In this document: piece by piece, positions 58,954-64,000 of the stretch
How positions within the stretch are numbered: the stretch's first letter is position 1
How the letters are laid out: every line of letters starts with the position of its first letter
Source: Ensifer sp. USDA 6670
GTDB taxonomy: Bacteria; Pseudomonadota; Alphaproteobacteria; Rhizobiales; Rhizobiaceae
Assembly: GCA_000421085.1 (NCBI GenBank)
Contig: ATWE01000002.1
Coordinates: forward strand, 186,001-250,000
DNA: 64,000 nucleotides
Reading direction: 5' to 3'
Notes under the pieces: model-generated
What the model was told of the DNA's origin: nothing
Database searches by the model: none
Seen by the model: only the letters and a program-made list of their open reading frames with translations
Position numbers and translations under genes: made by a program

Positions 58954-60489
58954 TTATTGCACCGTGACGTCGGTGAACTTCATGCGGTTGTCCGGGGCCG
59001 GTACGAACCCCTTGACGCGCTTGCTGATGCCGTAGATCGCCTTGGTGTTGTAGAGCGGCATTTCCAGCGCACGGTCGGCGGCATAGGCCGCGATTTCGCG
59101 CAGTATCCTTTCGCGCTCGGCGCGGTCCGTCAGCGGGCGCTGCGATTCCAGGAGCTTGTCGAGGGTCTCGTCCTTGTCGTACGGATTCCAACGCTCGCCG
59201 GAGTGGTACATCGAGTAGGCGGTGTTGTCGTAGTCGAAAGTCCAGCCGCCCCACTTCTGCTGGAACATCGCGCCGGTCTTGCCCTGTGGAATGATGTCGT
59301 TCAGCAGAACGTTGGTTTCGTATGGCTTGATCGTCGCGCTTACGCCGACGACCTGGAGATAGCTCGCAACGATCTGCGCAACTTCGTTCATCGTTGCGTC
59401 ATTGCCGCGGACGTCGATCTGCACCGCCGCGCCCGGCTTGAGACCCGCTTCGGCGAGGAGCTTCTTCGCACCTTCCGGGTCGAATGGCAGCGGCTTCAGC
59501 TCCGGATCGTAGCCGAAGGACAACTCTCCCTGGAAGGATGCGATTTCCGTCGCCTGCCCGGCCAGCAAGGACTGCACGATGGTCGCCCGGTCGACGGCCA
59601 TGATCAACGCCTTGCGCACTTTCGGATCGGCGGTAATGCCGTCTCGCGTGTTGAAGCGCAACGCATCGACGGTCGGACCGGGAACCGAGAGGACTTCCAA
59701 CTTGGAGTCGCCCTGAATGACCGGAATCATGCCGATCGGAATGGTCGGCGGGATGACGAGATCGACGCGGCCGGCCTGCAGTTCCGCGACGGCGGTCGAG
59801 GGTTCGGTGATGAAACGGTATTCGAGTTCGGAAAGCTTCGGTGCACCGCCCCAATAGTCCGGGTTGGCTTCGAGCTTGATGTTCACCTTCGGCGCATAGG
59901 AGACGAACTTGAAGGCACCCGTTCCGACCGGGTTCGTGTTGAAGTTGTCCTCGCCCTTTTCCTGGATGTATTTCGGCGGAACGATCATCGCGCCATAGCC
60001 GGCGAGCTTGGTAAGCAATACCGGGTCCGGTGCCTTGAGCTTCATGTCGACGGTGAACGGATCGACGATCTCGACGCTCTCGATCGCCGTGTAGTTCGAA
60101 CGCTGCGGTCCCTTGGCACCCTCTTCGCCGAGCAAGCGATCGAAGGTGAACTTGACGGCTTCGGCATTGAAGTCCTCGCCATTGTGGAACTTCACGCCCT
60201 GGCGCAGCTTGAAACGGATGCGTTTGCCTTCATCCAGTTCTTCCCAGGCTTCCGCCAGACCGGGAACCAGCTTGAGGTCTGGTCCGCGATAGGTCAGGCC
60301 GTCGAAAATATTGGTGGCAACGGCTGCCCACTGTACCAGGAAGGTGTCGGCCGGATCCCAGCTGCCCGGGTCCTGCGGCGAGGACACCGTCAGCTTGCCG
60401 GCCGCAAGCGCAGGCGCCGCCGACAAGGCCGCGCCGGCGAGAGCGATTGCAATGAAGGTCGCCGATATTCCCCTTTTGATCGTTTTCAT
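58954..60489 (-). CDS. ABC transporter substrate-binding protein (DppA/OppA type 5)
   Basis: A 511-aa periplasmic binding protein with a Sec signal peptide (residues about 1-29, ending PALAA). It has the family patterns SSPQDPGSWDPADTF, KFHNGEDFNAEAVKFTFDRL and PVGTGAFKFVSYAP. Such proteins bind peptides, but also opines, glutathione or sugars, so the ligand is open. AGAGGAACAGG precedes the ATG. It lies 39 bp after the ATPase gene. Confidence 0.92.
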   Translation of the reverse strand: MKTIKRGISATFIAIALAGAALSAAPALAAGKLTVSSPQDPGSWDPADTFLVQWAAVATNIFDGLTYRGPDLKLVPGLAEAWEELDEGKRIRFKLRQGVKFHNGEDFNAEAVKFTFDRLLGEEGAKGPQRSNYTAIESVEIVDPFTVDMKLKAPDPVLLTKLAGYGAMIVPPKYIQEKGEDNFNTNPVGTGAFKFVSYAPKVNIKLEANPDYWGGAPKLSELEYRFITEPSTAVAELQAGRVDLVIPPTIPIGMIPVIQGDSKLEVLSVPGPTVDALRFNTRDGITADPKVRKALIMAVDRATIVQSLLAGQATEIASFQGELSFGYDPELKPLPFDPEGAKKLLAEAGLKPGAAVQIDVRGNDATMNEVAQIVASYLQVVGVSATIKPYETNVLLNDIIPQGKTGAMFQQKWGGWTFDYDNTAYSMYHSGERWNPYDKDETLDKLLESQRPLTDRAERERILREIAAYAADRALEMPLYNTKAIYGISKRVKGFVPAPDNRMKFTDVTVQ

Positions 60490-60528
60490 TACCTGTTCCT
60501 CTTCAGATGTTGCGATGGTTCGCAGGTT

Positions 60529-62370
60529 TCAGGCGCTCTTCGCGACGAAGTGGCCCGGATTGATTTCCTCGTGAGTAAGAATGGCCGGCTCGTCGCCGAC
60601 GCGGCGGACCGGATTGGGGATTTCGCCCTCGATCAATGCCGTGTTGCGTTCGGCGGTCGGATCGGCGACCGGCACGGCGGACAGGAGACGCCGCGTATAC
60701 TCATGCGTCGGAGTTTCGAAGACCTGGCGGCGCGAGCCAATCTCCATGATCTGCCCGAGATAAAGCACGGCGACGCGGTGGCTCATTTTCTCCACCACAG
60801 CCATGTCGTGGCTGATGAACAGATAGGCGAGGCCCCGCTCCGCCTGCAGATCCATGAACAGGTTAATGATCTGCGCCTGAATCGACACGTCGAGGGCCGA
60901 CAGCGCTTCGTCGGCGATTATCAGCTTCGGATCCGAAGCCAGCGCACGGGCGATGCAGACGCGCTGACGCTGGCCGCCGGAAAACTCGTGCGGATATCGC
61001 TCGGCGACTGCGGAACTCAGGCCCACGCGCTCCAGCAATTCGTCGACGCGGCGTCGCACGGCCTTTCGCTCCAGGATAAGGCCATGCGTGTTGATCGGTT
61101 CGGCGATCGAGAAGCCGACAGTCTTGCGCGGATCGAGCGAGGCGAAGGGGTCCTGGAAGATATACTGCACTTCCTGCCGCATGCGGAATCGCTGCGCCGC
61201 CGACATGGACGAATAGCCTTTGCCGTTGAAGAAGATCTCGCCCGAAAGCGAGTTCTGCAACTGCTGGATCGTGCGGCCGATGGTCGATTTGCCGGAGCCG
61301 GATTCGCCGACCAGTGCCAGGGTTTCTCCCGGATGAATGTCGAAGCTTACCTTCTGCACGGCGCCCAGGCGGTGAGTGGCCCTGCCGAAGAGGTTTTTGC
61401 GGATATCGAAACGGACGAACAGGTCCCTGACCGAGAGCAGCGGCTTCTCGTCATATTTCGCAGTGTTCTGGACACGCTCCTCGCCGACGATCGTCGGTTC
61501 GCCGTCCTGCAGTACGGTCAAGGGCATACGCTTTGGAAACTCTTCGCCGGACATGCTGCCGAGGCGCGGGACTGCGGCAAGCAGCGCGCGGGTATAGGGA
61601 TGCTGTGGATTGGTGAAAATCTCGTCGACCGGGCCTTCCTCGACCTTCCTGCCCTTCCACATCACCACGACGCGGTCGGCCATTTCGGCGACGACGCCCA
61701 TGTCGTGGGTGATAAAGACCATGCCCATGCCGAGCGTTTTCTGCAGATCGCGCATGATGTTCAGGATCTGCGCCTGGATCGTGACGTCGAGTGCGGTGGT
61801 CGGTTCGTCGGCGATCAGCAGTTTCGGGCGGCAGGCGAGCGCCATGGCGATCATCACACGCTGGCGCATCCCGCCGGAAAGCTGGTGCGGATAACGGCCC
61901 AGAAGAGCGGCGCCGTCCGGCAGACGCACCATGTCGAGCAGGCGCCTGGCCTCGGCCGTGGCTGCGGACTTGCCCATCTTCTCGTGCAGCATCAGCACTT
62001 CGCAGATCTGATCGCCGATGGTGAAGACCGGATTGAGCGAGGTCATCGGCTCCTGGAAGATCATGGCGATCTCCTTGCCGCGTATCGCGCGCATCTCCTT
62101 CTGGGAAGCCTTCAGCAGATCCTTGTCGCCGAACAGGATGCGGCCGCCTGCGAAGCTGGCGCCCATCATATCTGCAAGCCGCATCGCCGACAGCGACGTC
62201 ACCGACTTGCCGGATCCGGATTCGCCGACGACCGCCACCGTCTCGCCGGCCTCGACTTTGAACGACAGATCGTCGACGACGCGGCTGTCGCCGAATTCGA
62301 CGCTCAGATCTTCGACCGACAGAAGCGGCTTGCTGTTTTCCATCGGGCGAGTGTTCATGGACGAGGTCAT
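60529..62370 (-). CDS. Fused dipeptide-type ABC ATPase (DppD-DppF in one chain)
   Basis: A 613-aa protein with two complete ATPase domains. Each has its own Walker A (GESGSGKS, near residues 50 and 355), its own signature (LSGGMRQRV and FSGGQRQRV) and its own Walker B (LLIADEP and LIIADEA). This is the GsiA-like fusion of the DppD and DppF subunits. The ATG overlaps the stop of the biotin carboxylase gene (ATGA), tying transport and carboxylation to one transcript. Confidence 0.92.
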   Translation of the reverse strand: MTSSMNTRPMENSKPLLSVEDLSVEFGDSRVVDDLSFKVEAGETVAVVGESGSGKSVTSLSAMRLADMMGASFAGGRILFGDKDLLKASQKEMRAIRGKEIAMIFQEPMTSLNPVFTIGDQICEVLMLHEKMGKSAATAEARRLLDMVRLPDGAALLGRYPHQLSGGMRQRVMIAMALACRPKLLIADEPTTALDVTIQAQILNIMRDLQKTLGMGMVFITHDMGVVAEMADRVVVMWKGRKVEEGPVDEIFTNPQHPYTRALLAAVPRLGSMSGEEFPKRMPLTVLQDGEPTIVGEERVQNTAKYDEKPLLSVRDLFVRFDIRKNLFGRATHRLGAVQKVSFDIHPGETLALVGESGSGKSTIGRTIQQLQNSLSGEIFFNGKGYSSMSAAQRFRMRQEVQYIFQDPFASLDPRKTVGFSIAEPINTHGLILERKAVRRRVDELLERVGLSSAVAERYPHEFSGGQRQRVCIARALASDPKLIIADEALSALDVSIQAQIINLFMDLQAERGLAYLFISHDMAVVEKMSHRVAVLYLGQIMEIGSRRQVFETPTHEYTRRLLSAVPVADPTAERNTALIEGEIPNPVRRVGDEPAILTHEEINPGHFVAKSA

Positions 62371-64000
62371 GTCCGTGTCTCCGACTTGCCGTGTGCAGTA
62401 TTGGTCCTGATTGTGCCATCGTCGCTGGCGATGCGGGCGATGACGGCGCCCAGTGTCTGGGTGGAACCGGCTTCAGCGAGGATGGTGACGATGCCGGCGG
62501 CCGGCGCGGTCACGGCCGTCTCCATCTTCATCACGTCCATAATTGCCAGCACGTCGCCCGTTTTCACAAGGGCGCCGTCCGGAACATTCCAATGAACGAG
62601 CAGGCCGGGCACGGGCGCCAGGACGGCTCCGGCGTCGTGCCGCTCGCGGCTGTCGGCGACAGAACTGCCGGAAGCCGCAATCTGGTCGAACAGGCGCAGG
62701 AAGGCGCCGGGAATGCCGATCTCGACACGCTTGCCTCCTATCTCGACATGGCCGCGCAGAAGACCGGTGCCCGCTGCCGGGACAGGACGGCTGGCGGCCT
62801 CCAGCGTCTGAGCGAAATCCGTCTCGATCCAGCGCGTGTGGACGCGGAAAGCCTCGGCAAAATCGGCGTGGCAGATCACGGCGCGGTGAAAGGGCAGGAC
62901 GGAGGGAACGCCTTCGATTTCGAACTCGTCGAGCGCTCGCCGGGCGCGTGCAATCGCCTGTTCGCGGGTCGCCCCCCAGACGATCAGCTTTGCCGACAGG
63001 GAATCGAACATCGGCGGAATGGCCGAACCGGTGACCACGCCGGAATCGATGCGTATGCCCGGGCCGGACGGCGCGGCGAATTGGGAAATCGAGCCGGCGG
63101 ACGGCAGGAAACCGCGGCCGGGATCTTCCATGTTGATGCGGAACTCGATTGCGTGGCCGCGCGGCGGCGGCATCTCGGTGACGCTGATCGGCAGACCTTC
63201 GGCGATACGGAACTGTTCCACGACGAGATCGAGACCCGTGGTCTCCTCGGTAACGGGGTGTTCGACCTGAAGGCGGGTATTGACCTCGAGGAAAGAAATG
63301 ACGCCGTCGGCACTGAGCAGGAATTCCACTGTTCCGGCGCCGGTATAGCCGGCCTCGGCACAGATGTCGCGTGCCGCGGTGTGAATCTTGTCGCGCTGGA
63401 CGTCGGAAAGGAATGGCGCAGGCGCTTCCTCGACGAGCTTCTGGTTGCGACGCTGCAGCGAGCAGTCACGGGTGCCGACGACCAGAACGTTGCCGAGGCG
63501 ATCCGCCAGCACCTGCGCCTCCACATGCCGCGGGCGGTCGAGAAACTGCTCGACATAGCATTCGCCACGGCCGAACGCGGCCACCGCTTCGCGGGTCGCC
63601 GATTCAAACAGCTCTTCGACCTCTGCGAGGTGCCGGGCGATCTTCAATCCGCGGCCGCCGCCGCCATGCGCCGCCTTGATGGCGACGGGCAGACCGAATG
63701 TCCTGGCGAAAGCCAATGCTTCCGAGCTATCGGAAATCGCACCGTCGGAACCGGCGACCAGAGGTGCACCGACCTTCCGGGCGATGCTGCGCGCCTTGAG
63801 CTTGTCGCCCAGCGCTTCGATCACCTGCGGATCGGGGCCGATCCAGGTGAGGCCGGCATCGATGACGGCTTGTGCGAATTCAGTGCGTTCCGACAGGAAA
63901 CCGTAACCCGGATGAACGGCATCCGCGCCCGAACGTCTTGCGGCGGCAATCAGCTTGCCGATGTCGAGATAGGTGTCCTTGGCGGTGGCACCGGAAAGCG
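62367..64000 (-). CDS. Biotin carboxylase with biotin carrier domain (5' end beyond the window)
   Basis: At least 544 residues, entering from the right edge; the frame is open through 64000, with biotin carboxylase N-domain sequence ([13 protein letters not shown]). The ATP-grasp loop is [10 protein letters not shown], the active-site region reads [20 protein letters not shown], and the C-terminal biotin site is [18 protein letters not shown] with the biotinyl Lys in VMKM. No carboxyltransferase domain is in the visible part, so a partner should lie upstream. It could be an acyl-CoA carboxylase alpha chain or belong to a urea/lactam-type amidolyase. Its operon with a peptide-type ABC importer favours a catabolic role. 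Confidence 0.9.
   Translation of the reverse strand, partial: LSGATAKDTYLDIGKLIAAARRSGADAVHPGYGFLSERTEFAQAVIDAGLTWIGPDPQVIEALGDKLKARSIARKVGAPLVAGSDGAISDSSEALAFARTFGLPVAIKAAHGGGGRGLKIARHLAEVEELFESATREAVAAFGRGECYVEQFLDRPRHVEAQVLADRLGNVLVVGTRDCSLQRRNQKLVEEAPAPFLSDVQRDKIHTAARDICAEAGYTGAGTVEFLLSADGVISFLEVNTRLQVEHPVTEETTGLDLVVEQFRIAEGLPISVTEMPPPRGHAIEFRINMEDPGRGFLPSAGSISQFAAPSGPGIRIDSGVVTGSAIPPMFDSLSAKLIVWGATREQAIARARRALDEFEIEGVPSVLPFHRAVICHADFAEAFRVHTRWIETDFAQTLEAASRPVPAAGTGLLRGHVEIGGKRVEIGIPGAFLRLFDQIAASGSSVADSRERHDAGAVLAPVPGLLVHWNVPDGALVKTGDVLAIMDVMKMETAVTAPAAGIVTILAEAGSTQTLGAVIARIASDDGTIRTNTAHGKSETRT

Noticed and set aside
58948-62595. A 1215-codon open frame on the plus strand
   Set aside because: It is antisense to the binding-protein, ATPase and carboxylase genes, has no domain and no ribosome site, and results from high G+C in the third codon position.

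Overview
This window looks like a rhizobial megaplasmid or chromid, most probably from Sinorhizobium/Ensifer (S. meliloti or S. medicae, pSymB-like). The reasons are the ehu-eut ectoine cluster with its doe companions, ugpBAEC, acxABC acetone carboxylase, a bgsBA mixed-linkage glucan synthase pair, a RIME-type palindromic repeat, high G+C (which opens long spurious antisense frames), and dense ABC/TRAP catabolic operons typical of that replicon. The assignment comes from recalled gene content and was not checked by a search. I saw no rRNA, tRNA, CRISPR array, transposase or replication origin.

Layout. 1-4.1 kb: a minus-strand operon gntR(FadR type)-dctP-dctQ-dctM-idnD-like, a sugar-acid or dicarboxylate TRAP system with its dehydrogenase cut by the window edge. 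4.2-5.5 kb: a NarK-type major facilitator. 5.9-15.6 kb: enuR and the ehuABCD-eutABCDE operon for ectoine/hydroxyectoine uptake and conversion to diaminobutyrate. 15.7-20.4 kb: on the plus strand an Lrp/AsnC regulator, doeC, doeD and a zinc-type oxidoreductase, which carry diaminobutyrate to aspartate. 20.4-25.6 kb: a RIME repeat, a glutathione S-transferase and ugpBAEC. 26-28.6 kb: an epimerase/DoxX fusion, a DUF2269-like membrane protein and a VapBC-like pair. 28.8-36.3 kb: an orphan ChoX-like binding protein, an SDR, acetone carboxylase (acxCBA) and a divergent LuxR-type regulator.

36.4-46.3 kb: two molybdenum hydroxylase systems. One has a triheme cytochrome c and is probably periplasmic; the other is PaoABC-like with an FAD subunit. 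Between them lie two small unknown genes, an AlkB homologue and a metallophosphoesterase. 46.3-49.8 kb: a RuBisCO-like protein, a DUF1537 sugar-acid kinase and a divergent NanR-like regulator. 49.8-55.3 kb: bgsBA, a divergent GAF-GGDEF diguanylate cyclase and a quinone-oxidoreductase-like protein. 55.4-64 kb: a minus-strand operon of a biotin carboxylase (cut by the edge), a fused dipeptide-type ATPase, binding protein, two permeases and an M14 peptidase.

Two cross-window patterns stand out. Each of the four complete transporter operons has a strong hairpin just after its binding-protein gene and before the next gene. Several regulators sit next to credible palindromic or repeated sites: a FadR site before the TRAP operon, a dyad before ehuA, three repeats at exact 31-bp spacing before doeC, a 16-bp palindrome before the LuxR gene, and GGTATA before the NanR-like gene.
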